Shown piece after piece: positions 46,605 through 54,988 of a stretch of DNA of 64,000 nt. Origin of the DNA: Hyphomonadaceae bacterium. Its GTDB lineage: Bacteria; Pseudomonadota; Alphaproteobacteria; Caulobacterales; Aquidulcibacteraceae. The DNA lies in contig JAHBYF010000001.1 of the NCBI GenBank assembly GCA_019636095.1, positions 496,001-560,000 of the forward strand. Reading direction: 5' to 3'. Position 1 is the first letter of the stretch, and each line of letters begins with the position of its first letter. The notes under the pieces were generated by a model. The model saw only the letters and a program-made list of their open reading frames with translations. It was not told where the DNA came from and ran no database searches. Position numbers and translations under genes: made by a program.

Positions 46605-49115
46605 CTAGGTTCCCGGGATGATAATGAAGTCGCTGTTGGTGAGGGCGAGGCCAACGGCGAGATTGGCGATCTGGACAGCGGCGTCGGCGCCGCTTCCGTC
46701 GGCATCGTAGAAAAGGGCGCCAGTTGTGTCGTCGTAAATGATGCGGTGTGCGGCGTCCGTGGCCGCGGCACCAATAAGAAAGGCGCTGGCGTCGAGCACA
46801 CCAGCAGGGAGGCCGAAGATCGTTCCGTCAAGCCAGATGCTGTCATCAGCAACCGAGAAATCGCCGATAGTGTCGACGTTGTCGCCGGCGGGCAAGGACG
46901 CGAAAACGAATGCGTCCGCGCCATCGCCGCCATTTAGCGTATCATTGCCTACGCCACCATCGAGTTGGTCGTCGCCCGAGCCCCCGCTCAGTACATCGTC
47001 GCCAGCGCGACCGTTGAGAACATCTGCACCGCCCTGACCGTAAAGGGCATTGGCGCCGGCGTCGCCGAACAGCTGGTCGTTGAGACCGGAGCCAGAGAGG
47101 TTCTCGATGCTGATGAGAGTGTCGCCGGCGGCGTCGCCGCCTGAATAGACGCCGCTCTGCAGATCGACGCTCACGCCCGCGATCGAAGCGCCGAAGGCGG
47201 CGGTGTCACTGCCGGCCCCGCCGTTGATGATGTCGCCGCCTGCGCCGCCATCAAGCCAGTCATTGCCATTGCCGCCGTCGATGGTGTCAACTCCGCCCAA
47301 GCCTTGAATGAAGTTGGCCCCGTTGTTGCCAATCAGCACGTTGTTCAAGCTGTTGCCGGCCGCGGTGAGATTAGCGCTACCGGTCAACGTCAGGTTCTCA
47401 ATGTTGGCCGTGAGGTTGCGGCTGACTGAGGTGATCACAGTATCGATGCCGCCAAGCGCCGACACCTCCGAGGTCACATCACCGTTATTGTCGACATAAT
47501 AAGTATCGTCGCCATCGCCGCCATTCATCGTGTCCGCGCCGAGGCCGCCGTCCAACGTATCGTTGCCGGCTCCGCCGTTGAGTGCATTGTTCGCATCGTT
47601 GCCGATAATGGTGTCGTTGCCGCTGCCGCCGATGGCGTTTTCGATGACAGAGCCGCGCGCAATAGAGATGTTGAACACGGCGAGCGTTCCGCCGTTATTG
47701 GCTGTAGGGCCGGCGCTTGAGTAGGCCTCTTCGCGCAAGTCGATCGTGCTGCCGGTGGAGTAACCCGAAAAATCGAGCGTATCGATGCCGCCGCCATCCC
47801 ACACCGTGAAGATCGCAGCTTCTGTGCTGGACGAAAGAACGTATTCCGGAAGGCCAGTGTTCGAATTGAAGCCGTAGATGGTGTCGCCAGTGCGGGTTGT
47901 GATGTTGGCGCCATAGAGGCGCTGGATCGCGGCGATGTCATGCAGCTGCGGCAATGATGCGTAGAGAGTCGAATTGCCGCCGGTGTTCGTGGTTGAGAAA
48001 TAGCTCATCACGGTGAACATGCGTGTGTCGTTGTAGTAGACCGCGTCTGCGCCGTAGGTGATTGTGACGCCGGCGCCCGCGTTGTAGTCAGCGGGGTGAT
48101 TCAAGCCGAGCGCGTGGCCGATTTCGTGCAGCAGGACTTGTTGTCCGTACTGACCGACAACCGGAGTGACGTTGTAGGAGAGGGTTGAATTGATCCAGAC
48201 GTCGCCTTGCACGCTCGCGCTGCTCTGGTTGCCGGAGGTAGGGGTGTAGGCGAACGCCGCTGCGCCATCAGCGCCGGAGCTGTAATTGCCAAAAACAATA
48301 GCGGCGTTGTTTGAGTAGCCGTCGCCGTCATCGACGCGAACAAAGCTAATGTTGGCGACTGAGGCCCACGCCGCGAGCGCTGCTTCTGCGGCGGCAATTT
48401 GTGTCGCGTTGAACCGCGAGAAGCCGCCCGTGTCATCGGGCATCGTCGTTGGAGCTGTCGAGCGGAACGAATAGGTGACCACGGCCGATGTCCCGAACGC
48501 GCTTGCCCAGCTATACCCATTCCGTGAAATCTGGATTGCGGCCTCATCCCAGGAATATTGGGGAAGACCATTGTTTGGGAACGAAGTCGGGGAGGTCCCG
48601 CCTTGCACAATGGCGTTCACTGCAAGGGTGTAGTTGCCGGTGACCGAGTTATCGTAGCCACGCGCCACGACGTAGAACGTGCCCGTCGTGTTGGCGCGAT
48701 ACATAAGAAACGAGTTCAGGTTGATGCCGCCATCGTCGTTAAAGGCGATCAACGTGCCGCTTGCGTCCCGAAGTTCGACATAGGCATCGGGAATCGAGCC
48801 CGAGAGTGAGAACGTATAGGTCTGGCCAGCGACCAGATTTATTCGGAAATAGTCGAGGTCGCCCGCACTTTGAATCGAGCTACTGACAGATCCTCCGACC
48901 GCGATCGTGGCGGTGGTGCTGGTGTTGTCTGCGATGTCGTCGCCAGCGAACTGCGGCCCTGAAGGGATCAAAGGGCTATTGGATGCGCCAAGATCTGCAA
49001 AACTCTTCAGGTCAAGAGAAGCGTCCTGCGCATTCAGCGAATACCCGTTATCGAGCGCGGCGTACGAGGGCCCCAGACCTCTGCCAGAATGCCAGCCATC
49101 CGCAAGAATACGCAT
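46605..49115 (-). CDS. RTX metalloprotease with PPC domain and serralysin-type active site
   Basis: The protein has 836 residues. Residues about 80-165 look like a bacterial pre-peptidase C-terminal (PPC) domain (GDLDYFRINLVAGQTYTFSL, NYTLAV). A peptidase follows with HEIGHALGLNH at residues 330-340, the HExxHxxGxxH metzincin motif, and a Met-turn candidate in TVMSYF. From about residue 500 to 800 there are several blocks of RTX GGxGxDxxx nonapeptides (GGAGNDTLDGGLGADTM, GGDGADAFVF). The acidic, hydrophobic C-terminus LTNSDFIIIPGT resembles type I export signals. There is no N-terminal signal peptide. A complete type I secretion system is encoded at 54989-59306. Confidence 0.92.
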   Translation of the reverse strand: MRILADGWHSGRGLGPSYAALDNGYSLNAQDASLDLKSFADLGASNSPLIPSGPQFAGDDIADNTSTTATIAVGGSVSSSIQSAGDLDYFRINLVAGQTYTFSLSGSIPDAYVELRDASGTLIAFNDDGGINLNSFLMYRANTTGTFYVVARGYDNSVTGNYTLAVNAIVQGGTSPTSFPNNGLPQYSWDEAAIQISRNGYSWASAFGTSAVVTYSFRSTAPTTMPDDTGGFSRFNATQIAAAEAALAAWASVANISFVRVDDGDGYSNNAAIVFGNYSSGADGAAAFAYTPTSGNQSSASVQGDVWINSTLSYNVTPVVGQYGQQVLLHEIGHALGLNHPADYNAGAGVTITYGADAVYYNDTRMFTVMSYFSTTNTGGNSTLYASLPQLHDIAAIQRLYGANITTRTGDTIYGFNSNTGLPEYVLSSSTEAAIFTVWDGGGIDTLDFSGYSTGSTIDLREEAYSSAGPTANNGGTLAVFNISIARGSVIENAIGGSGNDTIIGNDANNALNGGAGNDTLDGGLGADTMNGGDGDDTYYVDNNGDVTSEVSALGGIDTVITSVSRNLTANIENLTLTGSANLTAAGNSLNNVLIGNNGANFIQGLGGVDTIDGGNGNDWLDGGAGGDIINGGAGSDTAAFGASIAGVSVDLQSGVYSGGDAAGDTLISIENLSGSGLNDQLFGDAGANALYGQGGADVLNGRAGDDVLSGGSGDDQLDGGVGNDTLNGGDGADAFVFASLPAGDNVDTIGDFSVADDSIWLDGTIFGLPAGVLDASAFLIGAAATDAAHRIIYDDTTGALFYDADGSGADAAVQIANLAVGLALTNSDFIIIPGT

Positions 49116-49206
49116 GAGTTTCCCCTGTTTCGCGCCTTAGGGCGTACCGGCTAATTGTACCTCCGCCAAGGGAAATTCATCGAAAACGGGTGTCTGACGC
49201 TGCTCC

Positions 49207-49770
49207 CTATCCGCCCGGATTTAGGCTGCGCATATCGTCGGCGAGATGTAGGCCAAAAGCCTCAACGAGCAGGGCGCTCTGGATCAGTTCGAAGCCGGGC
49301 AGCGTGAGGTTCACATCGACCTGCTGCGTAAGATCGCGACCGGTGGCGTTGTTGATGATGATATTTTGGAGTGACCCTTGTGTAACGTTATGGACGAGCG
49401 CGGTAACGCCGGCCTCATCGTCAATGACGACGCCGCCAACGCCATCCAATCCATTCAGGCCTAAAGCCTGAAGTTGCTCAGGCGTCATATCCGAGATGTC
49501 TTGGCCCACTTGGCCAACGGTTTGATCGACCAAGGCGCCCACATCCGTCCACGTGATGTTTGTCACCAGGGCCGGAACGCCGTTGACGAGCGTAGTGACG
49601 GTGGCGCCGAAGTTGAAGTTCAGGTTCCCAAATGAGAACCCGCCCCGGTTGGCGTCGAGGTCGTCAACGCTCATGACCTCGATGTCTTGGCCCCAACTTT
49701 CGTCAGCATGGGCCGGCGTCGCCAAGCCTCCCAAAAGCGCAACGGCGAGCAGGAGCGCGCGGGTTCTCAT
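49207..49770 (-). CDS. Secreted protein with double-glycine motif, minor component of amyloid-type operon
   Basis: The protein has 187 residues from the ATG at 49770. That ATG overlaps the stop of the C39 peptidase gene as ATGA, and it gives a signal peptide ending PAHADES. Soon after it comes EVMSVDDLDANRGGF (Gly43-Gly44). This aligns with ELLSSEDMDALSGGTG in the product of 50531-50920. The later part is Asn/Val/Leu rich with paired segments such as NVTQGSLQNIIINNATG, a hydrophobic/polar alternation. The family was not recognised. Position and the GG motif link it to the peptidase next door. It is probably exported to the periplasm or surface. Confidence 0.65.
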   Translation of the reverse strand: MRTRALLLAVALLGGLATPAHADESWGQDIEVMSVDDLDANRGGFSFGNLNFNFGATVTTLVNGVPALVTNITWTDVGALVDQTVGQVGQDISDMTPEQLQALGLNGLDGVGGVVIDDEAGVTALVHNVTQGSLQNIIINNATGRDLTQQVDVNLTLPGFELIQSALLVEAFGLHLADDMRSLNPGG

Positions 49771-50534
49771 GATCCTGGAACCGGGGGCGTGATTGGCGTG
49801 ATCTGATAGAGTTCGCGGTATCCAAGAGTGAGGTCCGTCGCGGATATCGGTTGTTGCGCCATGTCGAGTGGAGCGCGCGACCACGGGCGCCACTCTTCAG
49901 CGCGATTGTAAGCCGGTTCTGGCCAATGCGGCGGCGCTTGCCGCACCGCGAGGACGACGCCGTTCCAGACTTCGGCGAATTCTTCGCGAGTGTAGGTCTG
50001 AAGTCCGAATGTCGGATCGCCAACCAGCACGCGGTCGGCGCTGATGCCTTTCACGACAACAAAGTGGCGATATCCGTCGTGCGAGATCAAAGCGATTGTC
50101 GGGATATTCAAGCTCGCCAGCCGATCAAGCGACAAACGCAGGCCGTCTGCGCGGAAACCGCGCGCCTCAAGATAGCTGCGCATGTCGAGCATGGAAAAGC
50201 CGACGGAACGGATGCGCGCTTGATCGCCGCGATCGTACATGGACTGGAAGACTTCGCCTTCGTTCACCTGCAGGCCATAGTGAAAGCGCAGCAATGTTGC
50301 GACCGCAGCCGATCCGCAGCTGTAATCGTATTGTTGACGCACCACTGTGCGGAAGGGGATGTCGCGCCAGCTCGTGACTGACACGGTAAAACTACCGCCG
50401 CCTTCGCCGTGCGTGCGCACTTGCGCTGCGGCGGGCGCTGAAAAACAAGACGCAGCAAGCGCCATAGAGAGCATGGCGCCGCCCCGTACTAGACGGGACG
50501 GCGCGCTCAAGAAGTTGGCCAAGTTTCGGATCAT
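49767..50534 (-). CDS. Secreted C39-type cysteine peptidase (FapD-like)
   Basis: The protein has 255 residues. A signal peptide ends at AAAQ (about residue 38). The papain-like domain shows RQQYDYSCGSAAVATLL with Cys73 and RSVGFSMLDMRSYLEARGF. His157 lies in SHDGYRHFVVVKG and Asp173 in VLVGDPTFG, giving the C39 triad. Bacteriocin exporters carry this domain fused to an ABC transporter; here it is a stand-alone secreted form, as in FapD of Pseudomonas functional-amyloid operons. It overlaps the gene before it (50531) and the one after it (49770) by ATGA, so all three are coupled. It likely processes exported substrates in the periplasm. Confidence 0.85.
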   Translation of the reverse strand: MIRNLANFLSAPSRLVRGGAMLSMALAASCFSAPAAAQVRTHGEGGGSFTVSVTSWRDIPFRTVVRQQYDYSCGSAAVATLLRFHYGLQVNEGEVFQSMYDRGDQARIRSVGFSMLDMRSYLEARGFRADGLRLSLDRLASLNIPTIALISHDGYRHFVVVKGISADRVLVGDPTFGLQTYTREEFAEVWNGVVLAVRQAPPHWPEPAYNRAEEWRPWSRAPLDMAQQPISATDLTLGYRELYQITPITPPVPGS

Positions 50535-50920
50535 GAACCCGGAACTGGCGTCAGCACGACCGAAACGTTCATGCTGGATTGAAGGTTGTTGTTGTGGCCG
50601 GTGTTGATCACGAAGTTGCCGATCCCGTCATAGCCGGAAAATGCGCCCGACCCGAGATTCACTTGGCCTGAGCCAATTGTATCGCCGGTCACCGAATTGC
50701 CCCTGTTCGTCGCGGTCAGAACTTGGCCGGTGTCGACCACCACTTCGACGCCTGTCCCTCCAGACAGAGCATCCATGTCTTCCGAACTTAGAAGCTCTGC
50801 TTCGCCGGCCGGCGCCGGTGATGCTGCAGCTTCGGGGGCGCCTTCCTGGGCTGACGCGACGCTGGCCGAAGCTAGCATCGCTGCGATCAGGACCCCTCTT
50901 GCTTTGGTCACGCTCTTCAT
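50531..50920 (-). CDS. Secreted protein with double-glycine motif and NTG repeat-end motif
   Basis: The protein has 129 residues from the ATG at 50920, which gives a signal peptide ending VASAQ. A Pro/Ala/Glu linker leads to ELLSSEDMDALSGGTG (Gly54-Gly55). The C-terminal half, GSGAFSGYDGIGNFVINTG, shares GAF-x2-[FY]-x-GI-x5-NTG with the C-terminus of the 685-residue repeat protein encoded just upstream. It is Asn/Gly/Val rich with no Cys. It probably acts as a nucleator or minor subunit of the same fibre; this is inference from the shared motif and operon position. Confidence 0.7.
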   Translation of the reverse strand: MKSVTKARGVLIAAMLASASVASAQEGAPEAAASPAPAGEAELLSSEDMDALSGGTGVEVVVDTGQVLTATNRGNSVTGDTIGSGQVNLGSGAFSGYDGIGNFVINTGHNNNLQSSMNVSVVLTPVPGS

Positions 50921-50957
50921 TTTGTGCGCGCCTTCCTTACTCATGAAGAGGCAAGAA

Positions 50958-50987
50958 CCAGGCCGATGGGTTGCTCCATCGGCCTGG
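50958..50987 (-). terminator. Intergenic hairpin / partial terminator downstream of the repeat-protein gene
   Basis: A perfect 12-bp inverted repeat (CCAGGCCGATGG paired with its complement, 6-nt loop) begins 12 bases after the stop of the 685-residue gene. On the minus strand it is followed by TTCTTGCCTCTTC rather than a pure T run. It probably stops some transcripts or protects mRNA, so that the main subunit is made in excess over the downstream genes. Confidence 0.65.
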
Positions 50988-50999
50988 CCCGCTGTCCTC

Positions 51000-53057
51000 T
51001 TACGGACGGCCGTTGCCGAACTCGACGTTGGCGTTCGCACCCACGGCGGTCGCCGCTTGGTTCGAAGAACCCATGCCGGTGTTCATGCTGGCCGTGTTGA
51101 TGCCGCCGAAGTTGGCGAACGCACCATTGTCCATCGAGATGGAGCCGGTGCTGATTTCACCTTCTTTGAAGCCGTGGGCATCAATTTCGATGTCGGTCAC
51201 GAGAGCGCCAAGCTCCATCGACGTGACAACCATCGTGGTTGATGAGTTGTCCGTGTTGTAGGAGTCCTGTGTCCGCGTGTTGTTCGAGTCTTCGATCCGC
51301 ACCGAGTTGTCGGTGTTGAACGAGTCATCGTTGTCAACCGAGTTATCAGTGTTATTCGACGCAACCGTGTTGTTCGAAGCAACGGTGTTGCCTGACGCGA
51401 TCGTGTTGAACGATTCGTCGTTGTCCACCGAATTATCGGTATTGAACGAGTCATCGTTGTTCGTCGAGTTGTCGTTGCCCGAGTCGGCTACGTTGACATT
51501 GACGGAATTGTCACTGTTGTCGGTCAACGTGTTGTTCGAGGCAACGGTGTTGAACGAGTCATCGTTGTCGGTCGAGTTATCGGTATTGACCGAATTGTCG
51601 TTACCGCTGTCGGCGATATTCAGCGAGTTGTCGCTGTTGTCGGTCAGCGTGTTGCCCGAGGCCACATTGTTGCCGGAGGCGATGGTGTTGTACGATTCGT
51701 CGTTTGCGGTGTTGAACGAGTCGTCGTTGTCGATCGAGTTGTCGGTATTGACCGAGTTGTCGTTGCCGCTGTCCGCGATATTCAGCGAATTGTCGCTGTT
51801 GTCGGTCAGCGTGTTGCCCGAGGCGACATTGTTGCCGGAGGCGATCGTGTTGTAAGACTCGTCGTTCGCGGTGTTGACCGAGTTGTCGTTGCCCGAGTCG
51901 GCCACGGCCACGTTCACGTTGGTCGAGTTGTCGGAGTTGTCGGTGTTTATGGAGTCGTCCGAATTGAACGAGCCATCATTGTCATCGCCAGCCGAACGCC
52001 ACTCTGCACTCGTGTAATCGTTGCTCTGGGTATTCTGCTGATCGCCGCCAATCTGTGTGTTGCGATCGCCGTCGATGGATTGGCTGTTGCCAGAGTCGTC
52101 CACCGCAAGTGCTACGTTGGTCGAGTTGTCCGAGTTGTCGGTGTTGACTGAGTTGTCGTTGCCCGAATCGGCGACAGCAACGTTGGTCGAGTTGTCCGAG
52201 TTGTCGTTGCCGCTGTCGGCGATGTTCAGCGAGTTATCGCTGTTGTCGGTCAGTGTGTTGCCGGACGCGACGGTGTTGTAAGATTCGTCGTTCCCGGTGT
52301 CGGCAACCGCGACGTTGGTCGAGTTGTCGCTGTTGTCGGTATTGATGGAATTGTCGTTGCCACTATCAGCAACCGACAGGTTCGTCGAGTTGTCGCTGTT
52401 GTCGGTCAACGTATTGCCAGAGGCGACGTTATTGTAGGACTCGTCGTTGCCAGCATCGGCGACGGCGACGTTTGTCGAGTTGTCGCTGTTGTCAGTGTTT
52501 ACTGAGTTGTCGTTACCGCTATCGGCAACGGCTACGTCAACGTTCGTCGAGTCGTCCGAATTATCGGTGGCGGTGAAGGTCGCCGAATTGGTCGAGTTGT
52601 CGACACCGTTGCCGGAGAAGTTGCCGTTGCCGCTGTCGGCCACGTCGACATTCGTCGAGTTGTCGGTGTGATCGCCGTTGCCGGAGAAGTTTCCGTTGCC
52701 GCTATCGGCTACGTCCACATTGGTTGAATTGTCGGAATTGTTGTCGGCGCTCAGATTGGCAGTGTTGGTTGAATTGTCGTTACCGCTGTCGGCAACGTTC
52801 AGTGAGTTGTCCGAGCTGTCGGTGTTTGTCGAGTTGTCGACGCCGTTACCTGAGAAGTTTCCGTTGCCGCTGTCGGCCACGTCCACATTCGTCGAATTGT
52901 CGTCGCCGTTGCCCGAGAAATTCCCATTGCCACTGTCGTCAATGTTGGTGGCGGCGGGTGTGCTGTCGTGGGGACCCGGCGCGCCAGCCCAGGCAGCCGG
53001 CGCAAACGCCAGACCGAGGGCAACAGCGCAAACCGAGCTCATAAGCTTCAGTTGCAT
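51000..53057 (-). CDS. Asn/Asp/Ser-rich repeat protein, candidate Fap-like functional amyloid subunit
   Basis: The protein has 685 residues from the ATG at 53057 (GGAGG nine bases upstream). The signal peptide ends PAAWA. Residues about 25-590 are low-complexity repeats such as DNSDNSTNVAVADSGNDNS and SYNTIASGNNVASGNTL. They are dominated by N, D, S, T, V and G, with no Lys or Cys and very few aromatics. The ~95-residue C-terminus is different (MVVTSMELGALVTDIEIDAH) and ends with GAFANFGGINTASMNTG, a motif shared with the 129-residue neighbour. The pattern recalls secreted fibre subunits of the Fap kind (repeat fibre, minor subunit, C39 peptidase). Strong acidity may also let it bind calcium. 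Amyloid formation is inference. Confidence 0.68.
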   Translation of the reverse strand: MQLKLMSSVCAVALGLAFAPAAWAGAPGPHDSTPAATNIDDSGNGNFSGNGDDNSTNVDVADSGNGNFSGNGVDNSTNTDSSDNSLNVADSGNDNSTNTANLSADNNSDNSTNVDVADSGNGNFSGNGDHTDNSTNVDVADSGNGNFSGNGVDNSTNSATFTATDNSDDSTNVDVAVADSGNDNSVNTDNSDNSTNVAVADAGNDESYNNVASGNTLTDNSDNSTNLSVADSGNDNSINTDNSDNSTNVAVADTGNDESYNTVASGNTLTDNSDNSLNIADSGNDNSDNSTNVAVADSGNDNSVNTDNSDNSTNVALAVDDSGNSQSIDGDRNTQIGGDQQNTQSNDYTSAEWRSAGDDNDGSFNSDDSINTDNSDNSTNVNVAVADSGNDNSVNTANDESYNTIASGNNVASGNTLTDNSDNSLNIADSGNDNSVNTDNSIDNDDSFNTANDESYNTIASGNNVASGNTLTDNSDNSLNIADSGNDNSVNTDNSTDNDDSFNTVASNNTLTDNSDNSVNVNVADSGNDNSTNNDDSFNTDNSVDNDESFNTIASGNTVASNNTVASNNTDNSVDNDDSFNTDNSVRIEDSNNTRTQDSYNTDNSSTTMVVTSMELGALVTDIEIDAHGFKEGEISTGSISMDNGAFANFGGINTASMNTGMGSSNQAATAVGANANVEFGNGRP
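51557..51875 (-). repeat. Near-perfect 159-bp tandem duplication inside the repeat-protein gene
   Basis: The segment encoding NTANDESYNTIASGNNVASG to DDSF occurs twice in direct succession, about 53 codons each, with only a few base changes. This is the freshest of many repeat expansions in the gene. Repeat number probably varies between strains. Confidence 0.7.
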
Positions 53058-53063
53058 TTCCAA

Positions 53064-53371
53064 ATACCTCCGTACGCAATGAAACCGGCGCCCTCCCTTG
53101 TGTTCGGGGTGATATTGCCGGCTGCGGGCAAGTTACGGAGACCTGGCGGACAATCTTGGTTAAACAATCGAGCCGAGAAATACGCTTGAAACGTTAGGTT
53201 AATTTGCGCTCTGTAAGGCGAGAAGTTAATCTACAATTCGAATACAGCGGCTATTCTAGAGGCGATGTGTGATCGCAACACTCGCAAGGTATCTCGGGTG
53301 CTAACTGGCCGAAAATGTTTCGCGCATGTATTGGGTAAGCTAGCGAATCATGAAGAGGGGACCGCTGGGGG
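53064..53371. other. Divergent promoter region between the amyloid-type operon and the CapD-like gene
   Basis: About 300 bases with no gene. The part at 53150-53260 is richer in A and T than its surroundings (TTAGGTTAATTTG, AAGTTAATCTACAATTCG). It must drive the repeat-protein operon on the minus strand and the dehydratase on the plus strand. No specific operator was resolved. Confidence 0.45.
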
Positions 53372-54442
53372 ATGCTGTCGTTCGCGCTACGCCGACCGGA
53401 AGGGCGCTTCGATTTCGCTCAATTAAGAGCGTTTTTTGCTGGCAAGCGGGTGCTCGTGACGGGGGCGGCGGGTAGCGTCGGCGGCGCTCTTTGCCTGAAG
53501 CTCGCGCGGCTTGGCTGCGCGCACTTGGCGATGCTCGATCAATTCGATCACGGCCTGCTTGAGATTGTCGAAAATGTGAAACGGGTGTCGCCGGGTCTTT
53601 CGACCACTGACGCCCTTTGTGACATCCGAGACAGCGGTCGTTTGGACGCGTGGATGCGCCGCATCGAGCCTGACGTCGTTATCCATTCGGCGGCGCTAAA
53701 GCACGTGCACCTCGGCGAGCGCCACCCGGTCGAATGCGTCCTCACGAACCTTGTGGGCGTGCGCAACGCCGTTGGCGCTGCTGCGAAGGCGGGCGCAGAG
53801 CATTTCGTGCTGATTTCATCGGACAAGGCCGCCGCGCCGACGTGCGTTATGGGCGCGACCAAACGTCTAGCCGAACTCTATCTCCACGGCTTCCGTTTGG
53901 AAGAGCCGACCGCAATGAAGCTTAAATCCGTGCGGTTCGGCAATGTACTGGGTTCGCAGGGTTCTGTACTGCCGCGTTTTTCCGCCCAGATCGAAGCTGG
54001 CGGACCCCTCGAAGTGACTCACCCCGACATGGAGCGCTTCTTCATGTCGTCCGAAGAGGCGGTTGGACTTATCCTCAGCGTTACTGCGTTGGAGGATGAG
54101 CACGGGGCCTATTTCATGGAAATGGGGGAACCGGTTTCTATTCTCGAATTGGGACGTGATCTCATCGCGAAGTCCGGGTTGCCGATTGGGATTGAATTCA
54201 CGGGCCTGCGCCCAGGCGAAAAGCTTAGCGAGCAATTGACCGACGAATACGACCAGGTTGAACCGTCAAAGCTGCCGAGCGTCTTCCGCATCTCGCCAGC
54301 GAGCGCTGACGCCTACATGACAACGGCTGATGTGGCGCACTTGGAGATGCTCGCGCGCTCAATGGAAAACCCGATCGTCCGCCAACGGGTGTTTGCTCAT
54401 CTGGACGAGCGTCTCAGCCGCCAAGAGCGCGTCGCCGGCTAA
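53372..54442 (+). CDS. CapD-like NDP-sugar 4,6-dehydratase, soluble form
   Basis: The protein has 356 residues. It is a short-chain dehydrogenase of the Polysacc_synt_2 family (CapD/WbpM/FlmA). It has [19 protein letters not shown] (NAD site), [56 protein letters not shown], with Met in place of the usual Tyr as in WbpM-type enzymes, and [17 protein letters not shown]. It lacks the N-terminal membrane domain of full WbpM. It would make a 4-keto-6-deoxy UDP-HexNAc for amino sugars. The stop overlaps the convergent apt stop. Confidence 0.88.
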   Translation: MLSFALRRPEGRFDFAQLRAFFAGKRVLVTGAAGSVGGALCLKLARLGCAHLAMLDQFDHGLLEIVENVKRVSPGLSTTDALCDIRDSGRLDAWMRRIEPDVVIHSAALKHVHLGERHPVECVLTNLVGVRNAVGAAAKAGAEHFVLISSDKAAAPTCVMGATKRLAELYLHGFRLEEPTAMKLKSVRFGNVLGSQGSVLPRFSAQIEAGGPLEVTHPDMERFFMSSEEAVGLILSVTALEDEHGAYFMEMGEPVSILELGRDLIAKSGLPIGIEFTGLRPGEKLSEQLTDEYDQVEPSKLPSVFRISPASADAYMTTADVAHLEMLARSMENPIVRQRVFAHLDERLSRQERVAG

Positions 54443-54966
54443 TCCCCCTCGAACGCGCAGAGCGCCTCAACGCGCACACCAAGATCGCGAAGTTTCTGGG
54501 CGCCGCCGAGTTCGGGTAGATCGATCACGAAGCTTGCGCCGACAACGTTCGCACCCAGCCCCTCCATTAGCTTAATAGTTGCGATCGCGGTCCCGCCAGT
54601 GGCGATAAGGTCATCGATAACCAGCACCCGTTCGCCCTGATTGAGGGCGTCCTCGTGCATCTCGACCGCGTCGACTCCGTATTCCAATTGGTATTCCTGT
54701 CGAAGCGTCCGCGAGGGCAGTTTGCCTTTCTTGCGAACCGGTACAAAGCCGACCGATAGCTGGTGCGCGACGGCGCCACCCAGGATGAAACCGCGTGCTT
54801 CAATTCCGGCGACCTTGTCGATGTCGCGCCCGACATAAGGCTCCACGAGCCGGTCGATGGCGACGCGCAGCGCCCGCGGGTCGCCAAGCAACGTGGTGAT
54901 ATCGCGGAACATCACGCCGGGCTTTGGATAGTCCGGGATCGTTCGAATCGCTTCTCGCAGGTCCAT
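54439..54966 (-). CDS. apt: Adenine phosphoribosyltransferase
   Basis: The protein has 175 residues from the ATG at 54966, which matches the family length; the longer frame from 55248 overlaps the TolC gene in a shadow frame. It salvages adenine to AMP using PRPP. Motifs are [26 protein letters not shown], given here as [52 protein letters not shown] and the PRPP site [14 protein letters not shown]. The gene has no functional link to its neighbours and is likely transcribed with the downstream end of the secretion operon or separately. Confidence 0.94.
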   Translation of the reverse strand: MDLREAIRTIPDYPKPGVMFRDITTLLGDPRALRVAIDRLVEPYVGRDIDKVAGIEARGFILGGAVAHQLSVGFVPVRKKGKLPSRTLRQEYQLEYGVDAVEMHEDALNQGERVLVIDDLIATGGTAIATIKLMEGLGANVVGASFVIDLPELGGAQKLRDLGVRVEALCAFEGD

Positions 54967-54988
54967 GCGCGATTCCCCCGCGACAGAG

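Noticed and set aside
46389..46937. 182-residue plus-strand frame
   Set aside because: Half of it is antisense to the RTX gene and it has no ribosome site or domain.
51000..53057. CRISPR-like array suggested by regular short DNA repeats
   Set aside because: Repeats are in one long open frame with a signal peptide and ribosome site, vary in codon positions and have no spacers.
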